Below are positions 43,811 to 51,959 of a DNA stretch of 64,000 nt, piece by piece. The first letter of the stretch is position 1, and every line of letters begins with the position of its first letter. Location of the stretch: NCBI RefSeq assembly GCF_001046635.1, contig NZ_KQ130456.1:344013-408012 (forward strand). The letters run 5' to 3'. The translations under genes were made by a program, and so were the position numbers. Source of the DNA: Novosphingobium barchaimii LL02 (GTDB lineage Bacteria > Pseudomonadota > Alphaproteobacteria > Sphingomonadales > Sphingomonadaceae). The notes beneath the pieces were generated by a model. That model was given only the letters and a program-made list of their open reading frames with translations, searched no databases and had not been told where the DNA came from.

Positions 43811-44812
43811 ATCATCTTCATCCTCATACCCCAAAAGCGCCAAAGCCCGAGCCTTCCGCTGGTTCAGCTCACACCATCGCAGCATCGCTTCTTCGCGCCC
43901 GTGCGTTATCCACGTTTCCGCCGGGTTCACGTCCACCACCGTCTGCGTCAGCTCATCCCAATCCGCGTGATCGGAAATGATGAGCGGCAGTTCGACCATC
44001 CGTTGCCGTGCCCGCTGGCGAACCTGCATCCAGCCAGAGGCCATTGCAGTGATCGGGTCCGGCAGGCGGCGGCTCCAGCGGTCGTTCAGGGCAGAGGGCG
44101 GGGCAAGGACCACGCTTCCGGTCAGTTCCTCCTTGCTCGCGTCCGACATTAACCGCAGGTCGCCCAGATCGATGCCCCATTCTTCGTAGAGGCGGCACAT
44201 GCGTTCCATTGCGCCGTGGAGCCAGATTGTATCGCGGTGCCCGGCGCGGCGCAGTTCGGCGATCAGGCGCTGCGCCTTGCCCAGGGCGTAGGCGCCGACC
44301 AGTACGCAGCGCTGGGGATTGGCGACAAGGGCGGTGAGCAGCTTGCCGATTTCCTGCTCGACCGGCGGATGGCGGAATACGGGGAGGCCGAAGGTCGCCT
44401 CGGTGACGAGGATGTCGCAGGGGGTGACCTCGAAGGGCGGGCAGGTCGGGTCGGGGCGGCGCTTGAAATCACCGGTGACGACGATCCGCTCGCCCGCATG
44501 TTCAAGGAGGATCTGCGCGGATCCGAGGACGTGGCCGGCGGGAATCCAGGTGGCGTGGACGCCGCCGGGCAGGGCGATCCGCTCCCCGTAAGGCACCGGG
44601 ACTGCGCCTTCCTCGGTGGCGTAGCGCAGCTTCATGATGGCAAGGGTGGCGGGGGTGGCGAAAGTCTGACCATGGCCGCCGCGAGCATGGTCAGCGTGGC
44701 CGTGGGTTACCAGCGCGCGGTCGACGGGCCGCGCCGGATCGATCCAGCAGTCGGCAGGGACGACGTGGATCCCCCAAGGTTCGGGTCTGATCCAGGAAAA
44801 TTCGCGGGCCAT
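43808..44812 (-). CDS. Ligase-associated DNA exonuclease (metallo-beta-lactamase fold)
   Basis: This 334-residue protein carries the beta-lactamase zinc motif THGHADHARGG near residue 40, GHVLGSAQILLEH, VVTGDFKRRPDP and a C-terminal SDHADWDELTQTV with THGREEAM, matching beta-CASP-type nucleases. Members of this family are encoded with ATP-dependent ligase, and I infer a repair role. The start at 44812 (MAREFSWIRPE) is chosen over a frame that starts 111 codons earlier inside clpA. Its stop codon is shared with the end of a palindromic repeat. Confidence 0.88.
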   Translation of the reverse strand: MAREFSWIRPEPWGIHVVPADCWIDPARPVDRALVTHGHADHARGGHGQTFATPATLAIMKLRYATEEGAVPVPYGERIALPGGVHATWIPAGHVLGSAQILLEHAGERIVVTGDFKRRPDPTCPPFEVTPCDILVTEATFGLPVFRHPPVEQEIGKLLTALVANPQRCVLVGAYALGKAQRLIAELRRAGHRDTIWLHGAMERMCRLYEEWGIDLGDLRLMSDASKEELTGSVVLAPPSALNDRWSRRLPDPITAMASGWMQVRQRARQRMVELPLIISDHADWDELTQTVVDVNPAETWITHGREEAMLRWCELNQRKARALALLGYEDEDD

Positions 44813-44851
44813 GAAAAAGAAATGGGGCGGAAACCCTGCGGTTCCCACCCC
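44813..44851 (-). terminator. Intrinsic terminator of clpA
   Basis: On the minus strand GGGGTGGGAACC-GCAG-GGTTTCCGCCCC forms a stem with G-T pairs, followed by ATTTCTTTTT. It lies 24 bp beyond the clpA stop and abuts the exonuclease start. Confidence 0.85.
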
Positions 44852-44874
44852 ATCTTTATTGCTTGTTACAACGA

Positions 44875-47253
44875 TCAGTCGTCGGAGCTGGTTTCCGGCT
44901 GGATACCGGGCTTTTTCGCTGTCCGTTTTACCGGCGCCTTCTTCTTGGCTTTGGTCACCTTGGGCGGGGACGGCGTCAGCTCGAAGTTGAGCGCGTCTTC
45001 CTTGACCGAGACATGGACCTCGCCGCCGTGAGCCAGCTTGCCGAACAGCAGTTCCTCGGCGAGCGGCTGCTTGACCTTCTCCTGGATGACGCGGGCCATC
45101 GGGCGAGCGCCGTAGAGTTTGTCGTAACCGCGATCGCCCAGCCATTCGCGGGCGGTCGAATCGAACTGGATGTGGACGTTCTGGTCGGCCAGCTGGAGTT
45201 CCAGCTGGAGGATGAACTTGTCCACGACCCGGCTGATCGTGTCCTTTGCGAGATAGGCGAAGGGAATGATCGCATCGAGGCGGTTGCGGAATTCCGGCGT
45301 GAAGAGCTGCTTCACCGCTTCCTCGCCGGCATCCTGCTTGGATACGTCACCAAAGCCGATGCCGACCTTCGCCATGTCCGAAGCGCCCGCATTGGTGGTC
45401 ATGATGAGCACCACGTTGCGGAAATCGACGGTCTTGCCGTGGTGGTCGGTCAGGCGGCCGTTATCCATCACCTGCAACAGGATGTTGAACAGGTCGGCGT
45501 GGGCCTTCTCGATTTCGTCGAGCAGCAGAACGCAGTGCGGCTGCTGGTCGATCGCATCGGTGAGGAGGCCGCCCTGGTCGAACCCGACATAGCCCGGAGG
45601 CGCGCCGATCAGACGGCTGACCGAATGGCGCTCCATATATTCGGACATGTCGAAGCGCTGCATCGGGATGCCCATGACCTGGGCCAGCTGTTTGGCGACT
45701 TCGGTCTTGCCGACGCCGGTGGGACCGGAGAACAGGAACGAGCCGATTGGCTTTTCGGGATCGCGCAGGCCTGCGCGGCTGAGCTTCATAGCGGTCGAAA
45801 CCAGCTCGATCGCCTTATCCTGACCGAAGACGACGCGCTTGAGATCACGCTCAAGCGTGCCGAGCGCCTTCTTGTCATCCGAACTGACCGACTTGGGCGG
45901 GATGCGTGCCATCGTCGCGATGACCTGCTCGATCTCGCGCGCGGTGATGGTCTTCTTGCGGCGGCTAGGCGGCACAAGCATCTGCATGGCGCCCACTTCG
46001 TCGATCACGTCGATCGCCTTGTCGGGCAGCTTACGGTCGTTGATGTAGCGGGCCGACAGCTCAACTGCCGTCTTGATGGCGTCGGGGGTGTACTTGACCT
46101 TATGGTGTTCCTCGAACGCGGTACGCAGGCCCTTCAGGATCTTGATGGTGTCCTCGATCGTCGGCTCGTTCACGTCGATCTTCTGGAACCGGCGCAGCAG
46201 GGCGCGGTCCTTTTCGAAGTGGTTGCGAAATTCCTTGTAAGTGGTCGATCCGATGCAACGGATCGTGCCGCCCGACAGAGCCGGCTTGAGCAGGTTCGAG
46301 GCGTCCATCGCACCGCCGCTGGTCGCGCCGGCGCCGATTACAGTGTGGATTTCGTCGATGAACAGAACCGCGTGTGGCATCTTTTCAAGTTCCGAGACGA
46401 CCTGCTTGAGGCGTTCCTCGAAATCGCCGCGATAGCGGGTTCCGGCCAGCAGACTGCCCATGTCGAGCGAGTAGATCACCGCTTCGGTCAGCACTTCGGG
46501 CACTTCGCCCTCGACGATCTTGCGCGCCAGGCCTTCCGCTATCGCGGTCTTGCCCACGCCAGGATCGCCTACGTAAAGCGGGTTATTCTTGGATCGGCGG
46601 CACAGTATCTGGATCGTGCGGTCCACTTCGGGGCCGCGGCCGATAAGCGGATCGACCTTGCCGTTCAGAGCCTTTTCATTGAGGTTGACGGTGAACTGGT
46701 CGAGCGCGGAATCCTTCTTGTTGCCGGCGGCCGGCTTGGATTCGTTCTTGTCCTCGGGCGTGGGGGTGTTGTCGTCGGCCGCGCCCTTGGGGCTGCGGTC
46801 TTCGATCCGCTTGCCGCCCTTGCCGATGCCGTGGCTGATGAAGCTGACGGCGTCGAGGCGGCTCATGTCCTGCTGTTGCAGAAAATAGACGGCATAGCTG
46901 TCGCGCTCGGAGAACAGGGCGACCAGCACGTTGGCGCCGGTCACGGTGTCTTTGCCGGACGACTGGACGTGCAGGATGGCGCGCTGGATAACCCGCTGGA
47001 AGCCGGCGGTGGGGGCAGGATCGCCCTTTTCCTCGGTCTTAAGCGATTGGTATTCCTGGTCGAGGTACTGGCGTACCACGTCGCCCAAATCGCCAAGGTC
47101 CACGCCGCAAGCCTGCATGACCTGGGCCGCGTCCGTATCGTCGATCAGCGCGAGCAGCAGGTGCTCGAGCGTCGCGTACTCGTGGCTCCGCTCAGACGCG
47201 TGAGACAGAGCCGAGTGCAGGGTCTTTTCAAGGCTTTGCGCGAAACTTGGCAT
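44875..47253 (-). CDS. clpA: Clp protease ATP-binding subunit ClpA
   Basis: This 792-residue AAA+ unfoldase feeds proteins to ClpP. Clp-N repeats lie at the N-terminus (FAQSLEKTLHSALSHASERS). Two ATPase modules follow: GDPGVGKTAIAEGLA with LFIDEIHTVIGAGATSG, and GPTGVGKTEVAKQLA with LLLDEIEKAHADLFN. The tail after about residue 765 is lysine-rich (KVTKAKKKAPVKRTAKKPG) and then acidic, beyond the usual ClpA end. A ClpS gene is not adjacent. A possible heat-shock-like promoter is upstream. Confidence 0.95.
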   Translation of the reverse strand: MPSFAQSLEKTLHSALSHASERSHEYATLEHLLLALIDDTDAAQVMQACGVDLGDLGDVVRQYLDQEYQSLKTEEKGDPAPTAGFQRVIQRAILHVQSSGKDTVTGANVLVALFSERDSYAVYFLQQQDMSRLDAVSFISHGIGKGGKRIEDRSPKGAADDNTPTPEDKNESKPAAGNKKDSALDQFTVNLNEKALNGKVDPLIGRGPEVDRTIQILCRRSKNNPLYVGDPGVGKTAIAEGLARKIVEGEVPEVLTEAVIYSLDMGSLLAGTRYRGDFEERLKQVVSELEKMPHAVLFIDEIHTVIGAGATSGGAMDASNLLKPALSGGTIRCIGSTTYKEFRNHFEKDRALLRRFQKIDVNEPTIEDTIKILKGLRTAFEEHHKVKYTPDAIKTAVELSARYINDRKLPDKAIDVIDEVGAMQMLVPPSRRKKTITAREIEQVIATMARIPPKSVSSDDKKALGTLERDLKRVVFGQDKAIELVSTAMKLSRAGLRDPEKPIGSFLFSGPTGVGKTEVAKQLAQVMGIPMQRFDMSEYMERHSVSRLIGAPPGYVGFDQGGLLTDAIDQQPHCVLLLDEIEKAHADLFNILLQVMDNGRLTDHHGKTVDFRNVVLIMTTNAGASDMAKVGIGFGDVSKQDAGEEAVKQLFTPEFRNRLDAIIPFAYLAKDTISRVVDKFILQLELQLADQNVHIQFDSTAREWLGDRGYDKLYGARPMARVIQEKVKQPLAEELLFGKLAHGGEVHVSVKEDALNFELTPSPPKVTKAKKKAPVKRTAKKPGIQPETSSDD

Positions 47254-47287
47254 TTATGCGACCTTCATTGTGAGGGACGACTCTCCG

Positions 47288-47319
47288 TATAAGGGAGTTT
47301 GGCGGTGAGAGGTTTCAGG
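47288..47319 (-). promoter_or_regulatory. Possible RpoH-type promoter of clpA
   Basis: Reading leftward, CCTGAAA (-35-like, 47319-47313) is followed by CTCCCTTATA (-10-like, 47297-47288) with 15 bp between them. This resembles the alphaproteobacterial heat-shock promoter type. Start of clpA is 35 bp further on, which is short but workable. Confidence 0.35.
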
Positions 47320-47401
47320 ATCGATATAGGAACGATCGGGAGGGTTGCGAGGTTGTCCGTGCGGCACCTGAGCACGGGGCGTAAAAGGAAGGCTGCGCCG
47401 A

Positions 47402-47620
47402 TCAAGATGATCGCGGCCTGAACAGGGCATCGGCCGCAAGCCGGTGCGCGGAGGATGCCGTTCGGTGCGCGCGGATGCGTTCGATTTCGGTTTCCAGCAG
47501 GACGATACGTGCGTCAAGTTCGTCCAGCGAATAGCGCTCCAGGCTTTCGCTGGCGAGGAGGCTGGCGGCGCCGAAGTCACCTTCGGACGACCGCCGCCGC
47601 GGTCGATCATTATCGTCCAT
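47402..47620 (-). CDS. DUF1192 family protein
   Basis: This 72-residue protein has the short helix YSLDELDARIVLLETEIERI and the C-terminal HRLAADALFRP that define DUF1192, a small alphaproteobacterial family of unknown function. A coiled coil is likely in the middle. It is divergent from the quinone oxidoreductase gene (278-bp gap), a pairing I recall in other alphaproteobacteria. It lies 148 bp upstream of clpA, in the same direction. Confidence 0.85.
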   Translation of the reverse strand: MDDNDRPRRRSSEGDFGAASLLASESLERYSLDELDARIVLLETEIERIRAHRTASSAHRLAADALFRPRSS

Positions 47621-47898
47621 TGCAATGCAGCATCGGACTGGAACGGTGTGCTGTCAATGGGTCGCTGGTTTGGCTGTGGATGTTGGAGTCGCAAGGCCCG
47701 AGCCATGGCCAATACCTGGCCTTTATCCTGGCGAAGGCGGAACCGCTATGGTCCTATCGCGCCGGTGCTCACTCCCTGAAAATTTTCGATATTCAGCATG
47801 GCGGCCAGCGGTCCCGGCATTGACCGGAAGAATATCCTCTTTCGGCCTAGTTGTTTTCCTGTTCCCCATTCCCTGCATCCTGTGGCACAGGGAAGTTC

Positions 47899-48900
47899 AT
47901 GTTAGCTGACCTTCCTGTCGTCATGACCGCCGTTGGCTACGATTCGCCTGGCGGCCCCGAAGTTCTCCGTCCCGAAATCGTTTCGGTGCCAAAGCCCGGG
48001 CCCGGCGAAGTGCTGGTGCGGGTGGCGTTTGCCGGGGTCAATCGGCCTGACGTCGTACAGCGCACTGGTAATTATCCGCCGCCGCCGGGTGCTTCGCCGA
48101 TTCCGGGGCTGGAGATCTCCGGCACGATTGCGGCTCTGGGTGAAGGGGTGACTGAGTTCATTCCCGGCCAGCAGGTCTGTGCGCTCGTGTCGGGCGGGGG
48201 GTATGCGCAATATTGCCTGGCCAAGGCTGGACACTGCCTGGCGGTGCCGGAAGGCCTTGATATGGCTGAAGCGGCGGCACTGCCCGAAACTTTGTTCACC
48301 GTCTGGCACAATGTATTCGAGCGCGGCCATGCGCGTGAGGGCGAGACGCTGCTGGTCCACGGCGGCACCAGTGGCATCGGCACGATGGCGGCGATGCTCG
48401 GGCGCCATTTCGGGCTGACGGTAATCGTCACTTGCGGTTCGGCCGAAAAGTGCGAGGCCGCGCTGAAGATCGGCGCCACCCACGCGATCGACTACAAGAC
48501 GAGCGATTTCGTCGAAGAAGTGGCGCGTATCACCGGCGGCAAGGGGGTCGATCTCGTGCTCGACATGGTCGCGGGCAGTTATGTTCCGCGCAATCTCAAG
48601 TGCCTGGCGCCGGACGGGCGCCACGTCACCATCGCGGTACAGGGCGGGGCGAAGGCAGAGATCAACATGGCTGTCGTCATGAGCCGCCGCTACACGCTTA
48701 CCGGATCGACGCTGCGGCCGCGCTCGGATGATTTCAAGACGCTGCTCGCACAGGAAATCGTCGAATGTGCGTGGCCCCTGGTGGAGGAAGGCCTGCTGCG
48801 CCCGGTAATGGACACGCGCTTTCCGTTGGCGGAGGCCGCAGCAGCCCATACACGGATGGAAGCGGGCGACCATATCGGCAAAATCGTTCTGGAGGTTTGA
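47899..48900 (+). CDS. NAD(P)H quinone oxidoreductase, PIG3 family
   Basis: This 333-residue reductase resembles PIG3/TP53I3-type enzymes. It has VAFAGVNRPDVVQRTGNYPP, LVHGGTSGIGTMAAMLGRHF (nucleotide loop) and CAWPLVEEGLLRPVMDTRFP. No zinc-binding cysteines are evident. It is a second member of the family in this window besides 18152-19120 but is clearly a different branch. The start at 47899 has AGGGAAG upstream; an alternative is the ATG at 47923. Confidence 0.9.
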   Translation: MLADLPVVMTAVGYDSPGGPEVLRPEIVSVPKPGPGEVLVRVAFAGVNRPDVVQRTGNYPPPPGASPIPGLEISGTIAALGEGVTEFIPGQQVCALVSGGGYAQYCLAKAGHCLAVPEGLDMAEAAALPETLFTVWHNVFERGHAREGETLLVHGGTSGIGTMAAMLGRHFGLTVIVTCGSAEKCEAALKIGATHAIDYKTSDFVEEVARITGGKGVDLVLDMVAGSYVPRNLKCLAPDGRHVTIAVQGGAKAEINMAVVMSRRYTLTGSTLRPRSDDFKTLLAQEIVECAWPLVEEGLLRPVMDTRFPLAEAAAAHTRMEAGDHIGKIVLEV

Positions 48901-49071
48901 ACTGCGGCAGGCCGGGCCGGAAGTCCGCTGGGCGGTCCCACCTGGAACCTCCGGCGCTATCCTGCAAAAAACCTAGGCTTTCGCTTGCCCATTGCGCAAA
49001 ATTTCCCTAAATCGGCATGGTACGGCCACTCCGCAGGGGTGGCCCTTATTGTTTCCGCCGGGGATAGAGAC

Positions 49072-49779
49072 ATGAGCCAGCCCACTCCGCTGATGCCGCA
49101 CGCAACCGCCTCGTGGTTGGTCGACATCACTTCTTTGACTTTTGAGCAGATTGCAGAGTTCTGCGGTCTCCACATGCTTGAAGTTCAGGCCATGGCCGAC
49201 GATCTGGCCTCCAGCAAGTACACCGGACGCGACCCTGTTCGCTCTGGGGAGCTGACGATGGAAGAGATCGAAAAGGGGCAGGCCAACCCCGAATACAAGT
49301 TGCGCATGCACAAGGTGCCGGTCAACGCGAGCCGTACCAAGGGTCCGCGCTACACGCCGGTATCCAAGCGCCAGGACAAGCCGGACGGTATCGCCTGGAT
49401 CCTGCGTAACCACGCCGAGGTTTCGGACGCTCAGATCGGCAAGCTGATCGGCACCACGCGCAACACGATCGCGGCGATTCGCGACCGTTCGCACTGGAAC
49501 ATTAACAACATCACGCCAAAGGACCCGGTAACGCTGGGTCTGTGCTCGCAGCGCGAACTGGACGCCCTGGTTGCCAAGGCAGCCAAGAAGGCCGGCATTC
49601 AGGAAGACGAGAACGCGACCAACGAGCGTCTGACCGACGACCGCGACGCCCTGATCGAGGAACTGCGCGCAGAGCGTCAGGCCCAGGTACAAGCCGCCAG
49701 CGCGGCCGCGCAGGAAGCCGAAGTCGCTGCCTGGCTTGAAGCCAAGCGCGCCGCCGAGGCTGAAGAGCGCAACCAGTAA
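49072..49779 (+). CDS. trcR: Cell cycle transcriptional regulator TrcR (DUF1013)
   Basis: This 235-residue protein matches DUF1013, annotated as TrcR: MPHATASWLVDITSLTFEQI, FCGLHMLEVQAMADDLASSK, TKGPRYTPVSKRQDKPDGIA and IGKLIGTTRNTIAAIRDRSHW with a helix-turn-helix-like core. The C-terminal 50 residues are charged coiled-coil-like (EELRAERQAQVQAASAAAQE). Targets are unknown here. Frame opens 29 codons earlier; MSQPTPLMPH is the conventional start. Two hairpins follow the stop. Confidence 0.9.
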   Translation: MSQPTPLMPHATASWLVDITSLTFEQIAEFCGLHMLEVQAMADDLASSKYTGRDPVRSGELTMEEIEKGQANPEYKLRMHKVPVNASRTKGPRYTPVSKRQDKPDGIAWILRNHAEVSDAQIGKLIGTTRNTIAAIRDRSHWNINNITPKDPVTLGLCSQRELDALVAKAAKKAGIQEDENATNERLTDDRDALIEELRAERQAQVQAASAAAQEAEVAAWLEAKRAAEAEERNQ

Positions 49780-49787
49780 ATATGTAT

Positions 49788-49818
49788 AGCCGGCAGATGC
49801 TTCATGCATCTGCCGGCT
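49788..49818 (+). other. Long perfect hairpin beyond trcR
   Basis: AGCCGGCAGATGC-TTCAT-GCATCTGCCGGCT is a perfect 13-bp stem 8 bp beyond the trcR stop. There is no T-run, so it may protect the 3' end of the mRNA or act with the next hairpin. Confidence 0.7.
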
Positions 49819-49836
49819 AAGTTTGCGTATGCATAC

Positions 49837-49882
49837 AAAGCCCAGCTTCCGCCGTTCCGGCAGGGGCTGGGCTTTTTTTTTC
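49837..49882 (+). terminator. Intrinsic terminator of trcR
   Basis: AAAGCCCAGC pairs with GCTGGGCTTT across an 18-20-nt loop that itself contains CCGCCGTTCCGG, and a run of ten T follows. This is a strong terminator. Confidence 0.9.
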
Positions 49883-49990
49883 GAACCATGATCGGGCTGC
49901 CGGATAGTTATCTGGCGAAGGGCTGGGCGCGGTTCGCAGAGCCCAATCCCCGCGTCGGCGAGCGGAACGCAAGGCGCTGCAGTTCGAAGT

Positions 49991-50013
49991 GGCGGGCGGC
50001 TGAACCGCCCGCC
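49991..50013 (-). terminator. Hairpin at the 3' side of the bactofilin gene
   Basis: GGCGGGCGG-CTGAA-CCGCCCGCC, a perfect 9-bp stem, lies 5 bp past the leftward bactofilin stop. It lacks a T-run. Confidence 0.6.
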
Positions 50014-50018
50014 GGGTA

Positions 50019-50441
50019 TCATTCCGCTGCGGCGGGCAGCACCAGTTCCACTTCGGCGGCCGGCAGGCGCGCCATGGCGGGGGGAATCTGGCCGCCGCTG
50101 GGGCTGAGGCGCCCTTCGAGGCGGGCTCCCTGTTCGATGGTCAGCGCGTCATAGGCGACGTCGCCTTCGATCCGGGCGGTCTTGAGGATCACCACTTCGC
50201 GGGCGGCGACGGAGCCGCGCACGAGTCCGGCGATTCGCACCGATTCGGCACGCACGGCGCCGGTGATCTCGCTGCCTTCACCCTGGACGAGCGAATTGCA
50301 GGTGATGTCGCCCTCGACGCTGCCGTCGACGTGCAGGTCGGCGCTGGCCTGGATATTGCCGGTGATGGTGGTGTCCGAGCCCAGCATCGAGAAACTCGTG
50401 CTGGTGCCGGTTACGCGGGAGCTAATGAAGGCCTTTGCCAT
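50019..50441 (-). CDS. Bactofilin
   Basis: This 140-residue polymer-forming cytoskeletal protein has the beta-helical core: MLGSDTTITGNIQASADLHV, VEGDITCNSLVQGEGSEITG, and AREVVILKTARIEGDVAYDA. Bactofilins build nucleotide-independent filaments and place wall enzymes; a partner M23 peptidase is encoded directly upstream. The N- and C-terminal tails are unstructured. One base separates its ATG from the peptidase stop, so the pair is likely coupled. Confidence 0.95.
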   Translation of the reverse strand: MAKAFISSRVTGTSTSFSMLGSDTTITGNIQASADLHVDGSVEGDITCNSLVQGEGSEITGAVRAESVRIAGLVRGSVAAREVVILKTARIEGDVAYDALTIEQGARLEGRLSPSGGQIPPAMARLPAAEVELVLPAAAE

Positions 50442-50442
50442 G

Positions 50443-51603
50443 TCAGCGTCTCTCCTTCTGTGGCTGATTGTTGTTCTGGAGGTTGCTCTGTGCGGTTCGG
50501 GCCGCTTCGAGGAAGGGGCGCGGATTGACCGGGCGGTCGTTGACCCGCACTTCGAAGTGGAGGTGCGAGCCGGTAGAGCGGCCGGTGCTGCCCATCGCGG
50601 CGATCAGCGCACCGGCATCGACTTCCTGGCCAACGTGGGCGCGGAAGCCCGAAAGGTGGCCGTAGCGGGTCATCAGGCCGTTGCCGTGAGTCACTTCCAC
50701 GCAATTGCCGTAGCCGGACTTCTGGCCGACGAAGGTGACGCGGCCCTTGGCGGCGGCGTAGATCGGCGAACCCATGGGCCCAGGAAAATCGAGCCCGGCA
50801 TGGAACGCGGCGCCGCCGGTGAACGGGTCGGACCGGTAACCGTAGCTGGACGAGACATAGGCGACATGGGCCGGGCTGACCTGCGGGATCGAGGCAAGGC
50901 CGCTTTCCAGTGCGTCCATGCGGGCCAGGCTCTGGCCCATGCGGCGGAAGCGGGGGTCGATGCTGCCGTTGCTGGCGGTGGCCAGCTTCAACAGCGGACC
51001 GCCCTCTGCGGTGCGGCCCGATGCGATCATCGCACGCGGGTTGAGGCCGAGCTTGCGGATGGCGTCGGTGGCCGTCCGGGAGCGGTCGTTGGCATAGCGG
51101 GTCAGGCGCTCGACCAGAGCAAGCTGCCTGGCTTCGATGCCGGCGAGGGTGCCCGCTTGGGGCAACGCCGCGCTGATCTTCTTCGCTTCGAGGCCGGTTT
51201 CGTCGGTGCTTTGCGGCTGGGCGGCCTCGTCACCTTCGGGCAGTTCGCTGATGTGGGCATCGACCATCTGCTCGATGAACTTCTGGCGGCGAGCGAGGTT
51301 GGAGGCGACCGTGTCGATATTCTCGCGGTACTGCTCGACGCTGTGTTCGGCCCGGGCGACCTTGGCCTCGCGCCCGGCGAGCGCGGCCTGCGCGGTCCCG
51401 GCGGAGACCTGCGACAAAGCCAGTGCGCCTACCGAGACGCACCACGCGCCAAGGACGCCTGTCGCAACGCCCGCGGCGATCTTCTGACTCCGCGAAGAAA
51501 TGCGGATGAAACGGACCTGTCCCTGCGATCGCATGATGAACTCACGATCGGGAAACGCAGTCCTGAGGCGCTGTAAAAACGCCCCGGCTGAAGTGGATAG
51601 CAA
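50443..51603 (-). CDS. LmdC-like membrane-anchored M23 peptidase
   Basis: This 386-residue protein has a short N-terminal region (FPDREFIMRSQGQVRFIRIS), one membrane helix (IAAGVATGVLGAWCVSVGAL), a coiled coil and a C-terminal LytM domain. The ligands His and Asp are in AAFHAGLDFPGPMG, and HLHFE is at 347-351. Catalytic residues are intact. The TTG at 51603 is used because the conserved FPDREFIM part lies before the first ATG (51534). Linkage with bactofilin matches the LmdC/BacA pair of stalked alphaproteobacteria, as I recall. Confidence 0.87.
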   Translation of the reverse strand: MLSTSAGAFLQRLRTAFPDREFIMRSQGQVRFIRISSRSQKIAAGVATGVLGAWCVSVGALALSQVSAGTAQAALAGREAKVARAEHSVEQYRENIDTVASNLARRQKFIEQMVDAHISELPEGDEAAQPQSTDETGLEAKKISAALPQAGTLAGIEARQLALVERLTRYANDRSRTATDAIRKLGLNPRAMIASGRTAEGGPLLKLATASNGSIDPRFRRMGQSLARMDALESGLASIPQVSPAHVAYVSSSYGYRSDPFTGGAAFHAGLDFPGPMGSPIYAAAKGRVTFVGQKSGYGNCVEVTHGNGLMTRYGHLSGFRAHVGQEVDAGALIAAMGSTGRSTGSHLHFEVRVNDRPVNPRPFLEAARTAQSNLQNNNQPQKERR

Positions 51604-51959
51604 AACGACCCCGCTGGAAATCTAGTGTCTCAGTCCCGGCGGGCCAACTAGCAGCGGGTTATTACCAAGGCGAATCGACTGGTCCCGGCACTTTGTCGAA
51701 TCGAGCCGAGGCGGACGAGTCCTGCGGCGAGTTGAGGGATACAATGTCCATCGTCATTTCCTGGTGGGGGAAATGGGGCGGGTTAGTTGATAAAGTGCAC
51801 GCTTGAAACGCCTGTACCAGGGCGGTTTAGGGGCGGCGGCGACAACGATGTGAAAGACCCTGCGCGAATGTAGCAGCGCTCGGCGATGTAGGAAAATGCG
51901 CGCGTTTCGCCCTTTCTCGGTCGGTGACAGGGGGACCGCGCGGTGCTAGCGATCCGGTC
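51604..51959. other. Intergenic region between LmdC-like gene and proA
   Basis: This 356-bp stretch must hold the promoters of the leftward LmdC-like gene and the rightward proA. It contains one credible tiny ORF (51745-51807) and no recognisable RNA element. Confidence 0.6.
51745..51807 (+). CDS. Putative 20-residue Trp-rich peptide
   Basis: The sequence GAGGG lies 7 bp before an ATG that encodes a 20-residue peptide: MSIVISWWGKWGGLVDKVHA, then TGA. Three tryptophans, two lysines and a hydrophobic start would give an amphipathic or membrane-active helix. It has no match I can name and could be a chance ORF, but the ribosome site is good and the composition is unlike random reading of this GC-rich genome. 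It is upstream of proA, in the same direction. Confidence 0.35.

Noticed and set aside
44863-47292. 809-codon plus-strand open frame
   Set aside because: Exact antisense of clpA; the minus-strand product has all the ATPase motifs.
51745-51807. Tiny ORF as an attenuation leader for proA
   Set aside because: It has no proline codons and no terminator/antiterminator pair follows; retained only as a putative peptide.
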